In this document: piece after piece, positions 34,746-44,272 of the stretch
Position numbering within the stretch: position 1 is the stretch's first letter
Layout: the number at the start of each line of letters is the position of its first letter
Assembly (NCBI GenBank): GCA_947493255.1
Contig: CANLQK010000001.1
Location: 496,001-560,000, forward strand
Source of the DNA: an uncultured Paracoccaceae bacterium
Lineage (GTDB): Bacteria; Pseudomonadota; Alphaproteobacteria; Rhodobacterales; Rhodobacteraceae
Length of the DNA stretch: 64,000 nucleotides
Direction of reading: 5' to 3'
The notes under the pieces: generated by a model
Database searches by the model: none
Seen by the model: only the letters and a program-made list of their open reading frames with translations
Told to the model about the DNA's origin: nothing
Made by a program: the position numbers and the translations under genes

Positions 34746-36035
34746 TTAAAGGGCGGAAATTTTCAGTTCTGACAATCGGTTTTCATCTTTCGCCAAGACT
34801 TCGAAACGGAAACCATGAAAGCTGAACACCTGACCAACGGTCGGGATCATTTGGGCTTCGTGGATCACCAAACCTGCGATTGTGTTCGCTTCCTCATCCG
34901 GAAGGTTCCAATCGGCGGCGCGGTTCAGGTCGCGGATCGTCATCGCGCCATCAATGGTATAGCTGCCATCATCCGCGGCTTGCAGGTCGTTTTCCTCATC
35001 AAGGTCGAATTCATCGGAAATTTCACCGACGATTTCTTCAAGGATGTCTTCCAGTGTGATCAGACCTTGCAGGGTCCCGTATTCATCGACAACCAATGCA
35101 AAGTGGGTGCGGCGCGCCAAGAATTGACGCATCTGGTCATCCAGCGTGGTGGTTTCGGGGATGAAGTAGGGTTGCATGGCCACGGTTAGAATGTCGAATT
35201 CTGCCATCTCATGGGGTTCGATGCGCCCATCAGCCAACATTTTATGCATGGCGCGCAACAAGTCTTTGGCGTGCAAGACGCCCACGATGTTTTCAGGATC
35301 TTCGCGGAACAGGGGCAGGCGGGTATGGTTACTGTCCAAACAAAGCGCAAGGATTTCGGGCACGGGCAAGGCCGCGTCGATCATCTCGATCTCGGTGCGG
35401 TGAAGCATAATCTCTTCAACGGTGCGATCGGCCAAATCAAGTGCGCCTAGAATGCGGTCGCGGTCTTCTTTTTCGACAACGCCTTCGGCTTGGCCCAATT
35501 GCAGCGCACCGGTGATTTCTTCGCGGACAGCCAAAATGTTATTGTCAGGGTCGGTTTGAACGCCAAACACGCGCAACACGCCACGCACCAAAATACGCAC
35601 AAAGGACACGACAGGTGCAAATACAGTGACGACAAGCGAAATGGGGCGGGCAGCAAAACCTGCAGCCCGTTCAGGGTTGGTGATTGCGTAGGTTTTGGGA
35701 AGCACTTCGGCAAAGATCAAAACCAATACGGTCATGATCGCCGTTGCCACGACAACGCCGCCTTCGCCAAATGCGCGAGTAAACATGGCTGTCGCCAGCG
35801 CGGTGGCCAGAATGTTAACCAAGTTGTTGCCAAGCAAAACAGACCCGATCAAGCGTTCGCGGTCTTCAGTCACCTCGAACGCCTTCTGCGCGCCCTTGTC
35901 GCCTTTGTCGGCATTCGACCGCAGTTTACCGCGTGATGCGGCGGTCAGCGCGGTTTCGGAGCCGGAGAAAAAACCGGAGAGAACAAGGAGAAACAGGATC
36001 GCACCGGCGGTGGTCCAGAAAGCAGCATCAAGCAT
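34746..36035 (-). CDS. HlyC/CorC (CNNM/DUF21) transporter with CBS pair
   Basis: 429 residues. N-terminal CNNM/DUF21 membrane domain with the ion-site segment FFSGSETALTAASRGKL and LLGNNLVNILATALATAMF, then two CBS domains (VEEIMLHRTEIEMI; FIPETTTLDDQMRQFLARR ... HFALVVDEYGTLQGLITLEDIL) and the C-terminal CorC_HlyC domain (TIAGLVIHEAQMIPTVGQVF). Members export or regulate Mg2+/Co2+; the haemolysin name is historical. A TTG at 36044 would add three residues; the ATG at 36035 is preferred. 64 bp downstream of xerD on the same strand. Confidence 0.9.
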   Translation of the reverse strand: MLDAAFWTTAGAILFLLVLSGFFSGSETALTAASRGKLRSNADKGDKGAQKAFEVTEDRERLIGSVLLGNNLVNILATALATAMFTRAFGEGGVVVATAIMTVLVLIFAEVLPKTYAITNPERAAGFAARPISLVVTVFAPVVSFVRILVRGVLRVFGVQTDPDNNILAVREEITGALQLGQAEGVVEKEDRDRILGALDLADRTVEEIMLHRTEIEMIDAALPVPEILALCLDSNHTRLPLFREDPENIVGVLHAKDLLRAMHKMLADGRIEPHEMAEFDILTVAMQPYFIPETTTLDDQMRQFLARRTHFALVVDEYGTLQGLITLEDILEEIVGEISDEFDLDEENDLQAADDGSYTIDGAMTIRDLNRAADWNLPDEEANTIAGLVIHEAQMIPTVGQVFSFHGFRFEVLAKDENRLSELKISAL

Positions 36036-36099
36036 GGGGGCCAATCTTGGTCATTTGTCATATTTATGGGGGCAGCGCGCGTTACGTTCAAGTGCAGGG

Positions 36100-37044
36100 C
36101 TATGACTTCTTTGCAGACGCTTTCGCAAGGGGGTGATGGTCGAGAACAAGTTCAGACAGGCGTTCGTCCAAAACATGGGTGTAGATTTCGGTTGTTGCGA
36201 CATCTGCATGGCCCAACAAGGTTTGGATAGATCGCAGGTCTGCACCACCTGCCAACAGGTGCGTCGCGAAGGCGTGGCGCAACGTGTGCGGGGTAACCTT
36301 GGACGGGGCAACACCGCCTGCAATGGCAAGGTCTTTGATCAAGTTGAAAAAGCTTTGGCGCGTCAGATGGCCGAGTTTGCCGCGCGATGGGAACAAGAAT
36401 TTGGACCGGGGTGTGCCATCTTTCAACGCAGCCTCTTCCGCGGCATCGCGTGTCTTGAGCCACGTTGTCAGCGCAGCACGAGCGGGAGGTGAAAGAGGAA
36501 CCATACGTTCTTTGTCGCCCTTGCCGCGCACCAACAGCATACGCGGGTCACCACGGGCGGCAGAAACAGGCAACGACACCAATTCGGTCACGCGCATTCC
36601 AGTCGCATACAGCAGCTGCATCAAACAAACCGTGCGGTCCGTGTCCTTATCGGTGTCTTGTGCCGCCCCAAGAAGCGCATCGACTTCGTCGTGTGTTAGG
36701 GTTTTGGGCAGCCGTTTGTCGCGCCCTGGTCCGGTGATTTGGATGGCAGGGTTGTCGGATCGCCAGCCTTCTTCAAACGCGAACCGGAAAAGCTGCTTAA
36801 TGGATGACAACCGGCGAGCGCGGGTGGATTTGGCCAACCCTTGGGCATCACACCAGATGAGGTAACGTTCCACATGTGATTTTTCGACAGCAGCAAAATG
36901 GGCCTTATGCTCTAGCCATTCGGCAAAGTCATTGAGGTCACGCGCATAGGCCAACTGGGTATTGTTGGAGGCGTCGAGTTCTGCTGCTTGGGCTTCGATA
37001 AAGGCCTGAATCCAATAGGCATTAGGTCGGTCTGCTGCGCTCAT
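36100..37044 (-). CDS. xerD: Site-specific tyrosine recombinase XerD
   Basis: With XerC resolves chromosome dimers at dif under FtsK control. 314 residues: N-terminal SAM-like core-binding domain (IEAQAAELDASNNTQLAYARD) and catalytic domain with Arg in YATGMRVTELVSL, Lys in VRGKGDKERMVPL, HxxR in TPHTLRHAFATHLLAGG, and the nucleophile Tyr in TTEIYTHV. Overlaps the upstream secreted-protein gene by 4 bp, which is an unusual but clear coupling. Confidence 0.95.
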   Translation of the reverse strand: MSAADRPNAYWIQAFIEAQAAELDASNNTQLAYARDLNDFAEWLEHKAHFAAVEKSHVERYLIWCDAQGLAKSTRARRLSSIKQLFRFAFEEGWRSDNPAIQITGPGRDKRLPKTLTHDEVDALLGAAQDTDKDTDRTVCLMQLLYATGMRVTELVSLPVSAARGDPRMLLVRGKGDKERMVPLSPPARAALTTWLKTRDAAEEAALKDGTPRSKFLFPSRGKLGHLTRQSFFNLIKDLAIAGGVAPSKVTPHTLRHAFATHLLAGGADLRSIQTLLGHADVATTEIYTHVLDERLSELVLDHHPLAKASAKKS

Positions 37045-38633
37045 GACGGAAGGATCGCGTATTGCAACGCGGTGCGGCGGGCGATGTCTTCTAGCCCCAG
37101 CGCGCGCAGGGTTGCGATGCCTTCGCGGAGTGCCAATCGGTCGCCATCAAGGCCCTGTTGGATCGTGGCAACGACGCGCAGAATAGCTTCGCCGGTTTGC
37201 CCGTTCTGGGACATATCGACCAAACTTGGGTCGGCCGTGGCGCCAAACGCTTCACGGATCACGGGGTAGGTGGGGCGGATGGCCAGCGCGTCGGAGGGGT
37301 CACCTGTTGCGACGGCGGCAAGAAAGGGGTTCGTCGCAGCCAAGTCCGGGTTCAACGCAGCGGTTTCGTATTGATCCGTTAGCAAAAGCAACGTGAACAA
37401 CGTGTTGTAGGCGCGCGGCGCGACATTGGCCTCGATCAGACGTGGTGCGAAATATTGTGCCAACGGCACGGCAACACCAATGTCACGGGCTTCTTCCCAA
37501 AGAGTATTGAGGGCATCGGCGATGTCGTTCGGGTCCTGCGACGTCAGCGCAGCATCCAGTGCAATTACGGCTTTTGCGCGCTCCCACACGCCGCCCGAGG
37601 CTGCAGGCACGCGGGCTGAATACAAGCCAATGAGTTGGTTTTCCGAAATGGCGCCACTGCGGGCCAAACGTTCGGCGGCTTCTAATTGCCCCTTCCAACC
37701 TATGTTGGCGCGCAGGTCCGCTTGGGAAAACGCACGAGGGAGACCTTGGGTGGATTGAGGGTCGCCAATTGCTTCAAACATGCGGAATGTAAGCGGAGTC
37801 ATGCGGGCAGGCGGTGTCAGGTTCGGTTCGTCTTCGAACAATTCTGGATCGAGAAAACGTGCAAGCAAATCACCGGTAGAATCGTCTATGTCACCCAACG
37901 CCCGGCCCGTGTTCAAGGTTAGCGCCGCGGCCGACCAATCGCCCGAACGGGCCAGACAGAAAACGCGCGCAGCTGGTGTTGGCGCGATGTCCGGTGCATC
38001 ATGTAGCGCACGGCAGGCACGATCCTCAGTCCCGGTAAGCAGCGCAACATCAAACCACCGCCGAAACAAGTCTGCATCGTCTTGGCCCGCTGTTTCTAGC
38101 ATGGCAAGGGCAGGTTCCAGTGCACCAAAGTCCAATAGTTTATCGATACGGGCCAACAAAAATTGTCCGCCACCTGTTGTGTCAAAAGGTGGGTTGGCCT
38201 GCGCCATTGCCAAGGTCATAACCATGTCCTGCAGGGCAGGAAGGGTATCGACCTGTTCAGCCATCAATAACGCAGATAGCGTATCAACGTCGCTTCCTGT
38301 CCAGATGTCTGCCGACAAACCAGAAGTTTGCGGCGGTATCAACCCGACCATACGTGGTGCTGGGCCGCCCAAAGTTTGAACAGTGACCGCGGGGGTTGTC
38401 GCGGAATTTGCGACTGGTTGTTCGTCGGTTGGTGGGACGCGTGTCCCGCGGGTGGCACGTGTATCTTGTGTGCCTGTTTCAGTCGTCAAAGGCGCTGAAG
38501 CAATCGTTTCGGGTTGTTCAACGGTTTCTGACAGCCAGTCGATGGCTGACAGTGGCGCGCTATCGTCGCTCTGCGCCCATAAAGGGGCCGCACTGGCCAC
38601 TAGGGCCGCCAAGACTGCCGCCCCCTTAAGCAT
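37041..38633 (-). CDS. Conserved exported protein (530 aa), function unknown
   Basis: Signal peptide (LKGAAVLAALVASAAPLWAQ), a low-complexity Thr/Glu/Pro linker (about 22-90) and a long helical domain resembling solenoid repeats (LARIDKLLDFGALEPALAML; ARSGDWSAAALTLNTGRAL). No catalytic motif. Such proteins are seen before xerD in Rhodobacteraceae, in my recollection. ATG 38633 shares its first base with the stop of the 54-aa gene; the TTG one codon earlier is not needed. A periplasmic assembly role is possible but unproven. Confidence 0.75.
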   Translation of the reverse strand: MLKGAAVLAALVASAAPLWAQSDDSAPLSAIDWLSETVEQPETIASAPLTTETGTQDTRATRGTRVPPTDEQPVANSATTPAVTVQTLGGPAPRMVGLIPPQTSGLSADIWTGSDVDTLSALLMAEQVDTLPALQDMVMTLAMAQANPPFDTTGGGQFLLARIDKLLDFGALEPALAMLETAGQDDADLFRRWFDVALLTGTEDRACRALHDAPDIAPTPAARVFCLARSGDWSAAALTLNTGRALGDIDDSTGDLLARFLDPELFEDEPNLTPPARMTPLTFRMFEAIGDPQSTQGLPRAFSQADLRANIGWKGQLEAAERLARSGAISENQLIGLYSARVPAASGGVWERAKAVIALDAALTSQDPNDIADALNTLWEEARDIGVAVPLAQYFAPRLIEANVAPRAYNTLFTLLLLTDQYETAALNPDLAATNPFLAAVATGDPSDALAIRPTYPVIREAFGATADPSLVDMSQNGQTGEAILRVVATIQQGLDGDRLALREGIATLRALGLEDIARRTALQYAILPS

Positions 38634-38797
38634 CAATCCGTGCCCAACTTTACCGGTTTAACGACTTCGGACACAGGTGCTGCAAAATCAGACGGCATGA
38701 AGATTGGCCCCAAGTAGGCGTAAATCACAAACGCAATCGCCGACAACACGGCCAGTACAAATACTAGTTTGATCAATCGCCACAGTAGTCGCCCCAT
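38633..38797 (-). CDS. 54-aa single-span membrane protein
   Basis: Found by reading the strand directly: MGRLLWRLIKLVFVLAVLSA begins a basic start and one membrane helix that continues to YAYLGPIF, followed by a short Pro/Val tail. Its TGA overlaps the ATG of the 530-aa exported protein gene (TGATG), and AGGA lies just upstream (a second ATG at 38800 precedes it). The context and coupling make it a likely real gene. Confidence 0.65.
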   Translation of the reverse strand: MGRLLWRLIKLVFVLAVLSAIAFVIYAYLGPIFMPSDFAAPVSEVVKPVKLGTD

Positions 38798-39022
38798 CAT
38801 TCCTGCCCCATCTGTTCTTGGTCCATTGCCCTATGGTCCATCTTTCGTGCCCCAAAATGTGCAGCCTTAGTTGCTGCTTTGACTTTGGTTATATATGTCC
38901 TTTCTGGCAAGATCACGCCACCGGTAAAGGAAATTTTCCAAACAGGCGGGGCTTGGCCGATTTGGGGCTGCAATGGTTCCAAACATGACGAAAGCGCGGG
39001 AAATATAGGGGCATTTGCACGA

Positions 39023-39604
39023 ATGGACGATCACAGCACTGCAGATGATGTGGTAAATTTTCCCAAATTGCGCCGAACCGTCGTTCTGGTTGGCATGATG
39101 GGGTGTGGAAAAACCGCCATTGGCCGCGTTTTGGCAGAGCGATTGGGCGTTGAATACGTCGATTCTGATGCCGAAATCGAAACGGCGGCAAACGCGACGA
39201 TTTCCGAAATTTTTGAGCGGTCTGGTGAAGCGTTTTTCCGGGATCGCGAAACCGAAGTGATCAATCGCTTGCTGAAATCTTCTCCGTGCATCTTATCGAC
39301 GGGCGGCGGGGCGTATCTGGCAGAACGAAACCGTGCGGCGATTTCTGAACATGGGGTGGCCGTTTGGCTGGATGCCGACCTTGATTTGTTGTGGGAGCGT
39401 GTGCGCCACAAAGACACGCGCCCGTTGCTGCGCACTGCGAACCCACGCGCGACGTTGGCGGAAATTTTCGCGCAACGTGGCCCTATCTACGCGCTAGCCG
39501 AACTGCGTGCCAAAGCCGACCCCGAATTTACCATTGATGACATGACCGACCATGTTTTGGCCGTGCTGTCTGAACGCCCCGATATTTTGGAACCTATGAC
39601 ATGA
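39023..39604 (+). CDS. aroK: Shikimate kinase
   Basis: Phosphorylates shikimate in the chorismate pathway. 193 residues: P-loop GMMGCGKTAIGRVLAERLG, shikimate-binding DSDAEIE and FRDRETEV, GGGAYL (Walker-B-like) and the lid with RPLLRTANPRATL. The open frame extends upstream to 38879, but only the ATG at 39023 gives the usual size. Overlaps aroB by ATGA, the standard aroK-aroB pair. Confidence 0.94.
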   Translation: MDDHSTADDVVNFPKLRRTVVLVGMMGCGKTAIGRVLAERLGVEYVDSDAEIETAANATISEIFERSGEAFFRDRETEVINRLLKSSPCILSTGGGAYLAERNRAAISEHGVAVWLDADLDLLWERVRHKDTRPLLRTANPRATLAEIFAQRGPIYALAELRAKADPEFTIDDMTDHVLAVLSERPDILEPMT

Positions 39605-40743
39605 TCGAAACTGTTCACGTAAACCTTCCTGGCCGCGCCTATGATGTAGTGATTGGCCCAGGCCTGTTGGCAGAAGCCGGAACGCGGATTACACCGTTTT
39701 TGCGCCGCCCAAAGGTAACGATCGTGACCGAAGAAAATGTCGCGGCCGTGCATTTGGCAGCCTTGCAACAAGGGTTGGAAGAGACAGGGATCACTTCGGA
39801 AGCTTTGGTTTTGCCTGCAGGGGAAAGCACAAAAAGCTGGCCGTTTCTTGAGCAGACAGTCGAATGGCTGTTGGCCCAAAAAGTAGAACGAGGCGATATC
39901 GTTATTGCGTTTGGCGGCGGTGTGATTGGTGATTTGGTCGGTTTCGCTGCAGCCACGGTGCGACGCGGTGTTCGGTTTGTTCAAATCCCAACATCGCTAT
40001 TGGCACAGGTCGACAGTTCAGTTGGGGGCAAAACGGGGATTAATTCACCCAGCGGGAAAAACCTGATCGGGGCGTTCCACCAACCGACATTGGTGCTTGC
40101 GGATATTGACCTTCTTTCAACACTGACGGAGCGCGATTTTCTGTCGGGTTACGGTGAAGTTGCCAAATACGGCATGCTGGGGGATAGCCATTTCTTTGAT
40201 TGGTTAGAAAGCGACGGCCCAAACCTGAAGCATCTGAAAGACGTTGATGGTGCTATGCCGGAAGACAAAATTGCCGCACGGGTATGGGCGGTGACACGGT
40301 CTGTGCAAATGAAGGCGGACATTGTTGAGCGTGACGAGACAGAGCAGGGTGATCGGGCGCTTTTGAATCTTGGTCACACCTTTTGTCACGCGTTAGAGGC
40401 AGCGACAGGATATTCGGACCGTTTGTTGCACGGCGAAGGTGTTGCGATAGGCTGTGCGTTGGCGTTCGAACTATCTGCGCGCATGGGGCTCTGTTCGCAA
40501 GAAGAGCCAAGCCGCGTTCGTGCGCACCTAAAGGAAATGGGCATGAAAACGGATCTGTCAGATATCGATGGTGACTTGCCCGATGCCGAAACCCTTCTTG
40601 CCCTTATGGGGCAGGATAAAAAGGTTGTTGATGGTCAGCTTCGGTTCATTCTTGCGCGGGGCATTGGTGACGCATTTGTAAGTGCGGATGTTCCGGCGGA
40701 TAAGGTGTTGGGCGTTCTGCGTGACGCGTTGGCGCTTCGTTAA
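39601..40743 (+). CDS. aroB: 3-dehydroquinate synthase
   Basis: Second step of the shikimate pathway: NAD- and Zn-dependent cyclisation of DAHP. 380 residues with GGGVIGDLVGFAAATVRRG (NAD site), QIPTSLLAQVDSSVGGKTGI, the zinc ligands in SGYGEVAKYGML (Glu), LNLGHTFCHALEAATGY (His) and LLHGEGVAIGCALAF (His). Coupled to aroK. A hairpin terminator follows. Confidence 0.96.
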   Translation: MIETVHVNLPGRAYDVVIGPGLLAEAGTRITPFLRRPKVTIVTEENVAAVHLAALQQGLEETGITSEALVLPAGESTKSWPFLEQTVEWLLAQKVERGDIVIAFGGGVIGDLVGFAAATVRRGVRFVQIPTSLLAQVDSSVGGKTGINSPSGKNLIGAFHQPTLVLADIDLLSTLTERDFLSGYGEVAKYGMLGDSHFFDWLESDGPNLKHLKDVDGAMPEDKIAARVWAVTRSVQMKADIVERDETEQGDRALLNLGHTFCHALEAATGYSDRLLHGEGVAIGCALAFELSARMGLCSQEEPSRVRAHLKEMGMKTDLSDIDGDLPDAETLLALMGQDKKVVDGQLRFILARGIGDAFVSADVPADKVLGVLRDALALR

Positions 40744-40764
40744 CACCCGATCTGTTGAAATAGA

Positions 40765-40791
40765 AAAGGCCCGTGAAACACGCGGGCCTTT
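40765..40791. terminator. Bidirectional terminator between aroB and ssb
   Basis: AAAGGCCCG (40765-40773) pairs with CGGGCCTTT (40783-40791), flanked by A-rich sequence on the left and T on the right; it serves both convergent genes. Confidence 0.85.
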
Positions 40792-40813
40792 GTCATTAAC
40801 AGTTGATTTGGGC

Positions 40814-41338
40814 TTAGAACGGAATTTCGTCGTCCATGTCGGCACCACCGCCACCGCTGGGCTGGCCGCCACCTTGACCGCCGCCATAGCCGCCGCCTTG
40901 GTCGTAACCACCACCGCCGCCTTGGCCACCGCCATAACCGCCGCCTTGGTCGTAGCCACCGCCGCCACCTTGGCCGCCACCGTCTCCACGACCACCGATC
41001 ATCGTCATGACGCCGTCATAGCCTTGCAGCACGATTTCTGTCGAATACCGGTCCTGACCTGATTGGTCCTGCCATTTACGGGTCTGAAGTTTACCTTCGA
41101 TATAAACTGTCGAACCTTTGCGAAGGTATTGTTCAGCGACGCGAACCAGACCTTCTTGGAAGATCGCGACCGAATGCCATTCTGTTTTTTCGCGGCGTTC
41201 GCCTGTGTTTTTATCTTTCCATGTTTCGGATGTTGCGATGCGTAAGTTACAAACTTTGCCGCCGTTTTGAAAACTGCGCACTTCTGGGTCGCGGCCCAAA
41301 TTCCCGATAATCATGACTTTATTAAGTGATCCGGCCAT
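40814..41338 (-). CDS. ssb: Single-stranded DNA-binding protein
   Basis: 174 residues: OB-fold domain (1-112) with [37 protein letters not shown] and [19 protein letters not shown]; a long Gly/Gln linker; and the acidic tip DMDDEIPF that binds partner proteins. The linker holds two perfect 16-residue repeats (120-135, 136-151), each [22 protein letters not shown] precedes the ATG. Single gene. Confidence 0.97.
   Translation of the reverse strand: MAGSLNKVMIIGNLGRDPEVRSFQNGGKVCNLRIATSETWKDKNTGERREKTEWHSVAIFQEGLVRVAEQYLRKGSTVYIEGKLQTRKWQDQSGQDRYSTEIVLQGYDGVMTMIGGRGDGGGQGGGGGYDQGGGYGGGQGGGGGYDQGGGYGGGQGGGQPSGGGGADMDDEIPF
40886..40981 (-). repeat. Two 48-bp tandem units in the ssb linker
   Basis: DNA for residues 120-151 of SSB, two near-identical 48-bp units with a partial third. 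Such repeats change copy number easily by slippage, changing linker length without a frameshift. Confidence 0.75.
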
Positions 41339-41501
41339 TCTGGCACCCCCTGCGAATCTGAAATGGTGTTTGCACTGTTACATCACCCAAAACCGGTTAA
41401 TGGAACCCTACCGATGGCATTGGTATCACTAATCACGGCATAATGTGTGGAAAGTCAGGTCTGGTTAACCTATATCTTGTTCAATGACAGGGGATGTGTG
41501 C

Positions 41502-42089
41502 ATGCGTGTTTTAGGTTTTTTGGTTGGTTTTTCGACGGTTGTGACCGCGATTCCCGTCGCGGCGGATACGTTTTCCACGCGAAACAGGACGAGCCTTTTT
41601 AGTTCTCAGACTGCCGTTTTGGATGGGCGGGCGTCTTCGCAGTATGCCAATTCAATTCGTTTACAGCCCCCACGTGTAGAAATTCCGTCGGCGACCAACA
41701 CTGGGCCACAGTATGACGGGAATTATCGTGGGCAATATTTAGAAGCCGCCAAAGCTGCCGCACGTCGCAACAACGTGCCAGAAGATTTGTTTCTGCGTTT
41801 GGTTCAACAAGAAAGCGCTTGGAACCCCAGCGCCGTATCTCATGCTGGCGCAATAGGGTTGGCCCAGTTGATGCCAGGAACTGCGCAGTATTTGCGAGTG
41901 AACCCCCGTGATCCTCTACAAAACCTAGATGGTGGCGCGCGGTATTTGCGCGAACAATACGAGACGTTCGGGTCGTGGCGTTTGGCGTTAGCAGCCTATA
42001 ACGCAGGTCCGGGTGCTGTTCAGCAGCATGGGGGCGTGCCGCCGTACCGTGAAACACGCAATTATGTCCGTGTGATCTGGGGGAGCTAA
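41502..42089 (+). CDS. Lytic transglycosylase, SLT family
   Basis: 195 residues. Signal peptide ([20 protein letters not shown]), then the transglycosylase domain: [20 protein letters not shown] with the catalytic Glu, [16 protein letters not shown], and [20 protein letters not shown] ... [14 protein letters not shown]. Small periplasmic or outer-membrane enzyme cleaving peptidoglycan to 1,6-anhydroMurNAc products. No lipobox visible. ATG at 41502 preferred over an upstream one at 41484, because it starts the signal peptide. Converges with the ABC operon. Confidence 0.9.
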   Translation: MRVLGFLVGFSTVVTAIPVAADTFSTRNRTSLFSSQTAVLDGRASSQYANSIRLQPPRVEIPSATNTGPQYDGNYRGQYLEAAKAAARRNNVPEDLFLRLVQQESAWNPSAVSHAGAIGLAQLMPGTAQYLRVNPRDPLQNLDGGARYLREQYETFGSWRLALAAYNAGPGAVQQHGGVPPYRETRNYVRVIWGS

Positions 42090-42127
42090 AGGCGCGGTCA
42101 ATCGTGTCGAATGCAATCTGAATACCA

Positions 42128-42160
42128 AAAGGCGCCACATGAAATGCGGCGCCTTTATTA
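42128..42160. terminator. Bidirectional terminator between the transglycosylase and ABC genes
   Basis: AAAGGCGCC (42128-42136) pairs with GGCGCCTTT (42148-42156), extended inward by CAT/ATG. T-rich sequence follows on the right and A-rich on the left. Confidence 0.85.
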
Positions 42161-42174
42161 TTGTAATTGTTAGT

Positions 42175-44268
42175 TTATTCTGCTGCGACGGGTGTTTCGA
42201 TAACAGGTTCCATCGCGGCAAAATCGGCATCATCAAGATGGCATTTAACCTGATGACCATCTGCAAGAACGCGCACCGGTGGGACTTCGCTTTCACAAAG
42301 TGAAGCACCGGCTTTGTCCTTCCAGCGGCACCGCGTTTGGAACGGGCACCCGCTGGGTGGGTTCATGGCGGATGGAATGTCGCCATCAAGGACGATGTGT
42401 TTCTTCTTGATCGACGTATCCGCGATGGGCACCGCAGACAACAATGCCTCTGTGTAGGGGTGATACGGCGGCGCGAACACCTGGTCCGTTGTGCCCAATT
42501 CCACCACGTGGCCAAGGTACATAACCATAACGCGATCAGATAGATAGCGCACGATGCTGAGGTCGTGACTGATGAACAACAACGTTGTCTTATGTTCGCG
42601 CTGAATTTCCATCAGCAAGTCTGTCACAGCAGCCTGAACTGAGACATCCAGAGCCGACACAGGTTCGTCGGCAACCACGATGCGCGCATCGCCAGCAAAG
42701 GCGCGGGCGATGCCCACACGCTGCTTTTGACCACCAGACAGCTGGCGCGGCATGCGATCTGCAAAGGCACGCGGTAGCTTCACAAGATCAAGAAGTTCAA
42801 GCATCCGTTTCCGGCGGTCTTCGTCATTGTTGCCAATCTGGAAGATTTCCAAAGCCCGAATGATTTGACGCCCAACGGTCATTGACGGATTGAGGGTGTC
42901 GAACGGGTTTTGGAACACCATTTGAACATCCGCGACGGTTTGCGTGTCGCGGTCTTCGATCGATGTGCCTTCGATGTTTTTGTTGTCGAGCAAGATTTGA
43001 CCGTCTGTGGCCGTTTCAAGCCCCATCAAGACCTTGGCGAAGGTCGATTTGCCGCAACCGGATTCACCCACGATCGCCAATGTCTCAGATTCGCGCGCTT
43101 CGAAGGAAAGGGTTTCGTTGGCTTTGACGACCTTCTTGTTCTTGCCGCCAAATAACGCCGAGGCCGCAACCTCGTAGTACTTTTTGAGGTTGTCCATTTT
43201 CAAAACAACGCGACCCGGTTCCGGTTTTTCTGTTTGTGCGCCAACTTCGATGGGAGCGTTCCAATCAATTTCTTGGAATTTCAGACAGCGGGTTTCGTGC
43301 CGTTCCATTCCATCCACTGGGTACATTGGGATCGCTTTGTTTTCATTGCACAAACCGTCTTCGAAATAGTCGCAGCGTGGGCCAAAGTTACATCCCTCAG
43401 GGCGTTCATGTGGCAGGGGGAAATTCCCCGGAATGGCGATAAGCGGGCGCGCATTTTTGTCGGCACCCGGCAGCGGGATCGAGCGGAACAGTGCTTGCGT
43501 ATAAGGGTGCTGCATTTTGTCGAACACGTCTTCGATAGACCCGCGCTCAACGGCCTCGCCGGAATACATCACACAGATCCGGTCGCAGGTTTCCAAGACC
43601 AGACCAAGGTTGTGCGAGATGAACAACATGGATGTGCCGTATTTTTTGCCGAGGTCTTTGACCAATTCAACGACAGCGGCCTCAACCGTCACATCAAGAG
43701 CGGTTGTCGGTTCGTCCAAGATCAAGAGTGATGGTTTGGACATCAACGCCATGGCGATTACGATACGCTGCTGTTGGCCACCAGACAGTTGGTGCGGGAA
43801 GCTTTCCAACATGCGTTTGGGGTCGGGGAGCTTCACGTCCGTCACAACCTCGAGGGCGCGATCGTAGGCTTCTTTTTCAGAAACCCCTTCGTGGATCATC
43901 GGCACTTCCATCAGTTGTTTACCGATGCGCATGGCGGGGTTCAGGGATGCCATGGGTTCTTGGTAGATCATGGCGATCTGGCTGCCGCGAATGTCGCGCA
44001 GTTCTTCCTGCGTCATCTTGTTCAGATCTTGGCCTTTGAACTTGATAGACCCGCCCACAATGCGCCCGTTAACGCCGAGGTCTTGCATGACCCCAAGCGC
44101 CACGGTGGATTTACCACAGCCGGATTCACCAACCACGCCCAAGGCTTCGCCGGGCATGATTTTGGCGGAAAAATCCATCACCGCAGGGATTTCCCGCAAA
44201 CGGGTGAAGAAGCTGATGGAGAGTTTGTCGATCTCTAGGATCGGACCGTCGTAGTTGTCGTTTTCCAT
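42175..44268 (-). CDS. Peptide ABC transporter, fused double ATP-binding protein (DppD-DppF type)
   Basis: 697 residues containing two complete ABC ATPases. First: Walker A GESGCGKSTVALGV, signature LSGGQQQRIVIAMAL, Walker B LLILDEPTTALDVTVE, and an oligopeptide-type C-terminal Cys region. Second (from about 350): GESGCGKSTFAKVLMGL, LSGGQKQRVGIARAF, VVADEPVSALDVSVQ and again an oligopeptide C-terminal domain with Cys. In E. coli the two are separate proteins; the fusion is common in this group. Energises import of peptides or related solutes. 4 bp after the permease gene; RBS AAGGA. Confidence 0.93.
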   Translation of the reverse strand: MENDNYDGPILEIDKLSISFFTRLREIPAVMDFSAKIMPGEALGVVGESGCGKSTVALGVMQDLGVNGRIVGGSIKFKGQDLNKMTQEELRDIRGSQIAMIYQEPMASLNPAMRIGKQLMEVPMIHEGVSEKEAYDRALEVVTDVKLPDPKRMLESFPHQLSGGQQQRIVIAMALMSKPSLLILDEPTTALDVTVEAAVVELVKDLGKKYGTSMLFISHNLGLVLETCDRICVMYSGEAVERGSIEDVFDKMQHPYTQALFRSIPLPGADKNARPLIAIPGNFPLPHERPEGCNFGPRCDYFEDGLCNENKAIPMYPVDGMERHETRCLKFQEIDWNAPIEVGAQTEKPEPGRVVLKMDNLKKYYEVAASALFGGKNKKVVKANETLSFEARESETLAIVGESGCGKSTFAKVLMGLETATDGQILLDNKNIEGTSIEDRDTQTVADVQMVFQNPFDTLNPSMTVGRQIIRALEIFQIGNNDEDRRKRMLELLDLVKLPRAFADRMPRQLSGGQKQRVGIARAFAGDARIVVADEPVSALDVSVQAAVTDLLMEIQREHKTTLLFISHDLSIVRYLSDRVMVMYLGHVVELGTTDQVFAPPYHPYTEALLSAVPIADTSIKKKHIVLDGDIPSAMNPPSGCPFQTRCRWKDKAGASLCESEVPPVRVLADGHQVKCHLDDADFAAMEPVIETPVAAE

Positions 44269-44272
44269 AAGA

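Noticed and set aside
38797-38982. 61-codon frame in the aroK/54-aa-gene promoter region (- strand)
   Set aside because: Its end overlaps the start of the 54-aa gene, but it has no RBS and occupies the divergent promoter region; composition is not protein-like.
40862-40990. CRISPR-like tandem repeats
   Set aside because: They are in-frame Gly-rich codons of ssb with no spacers.
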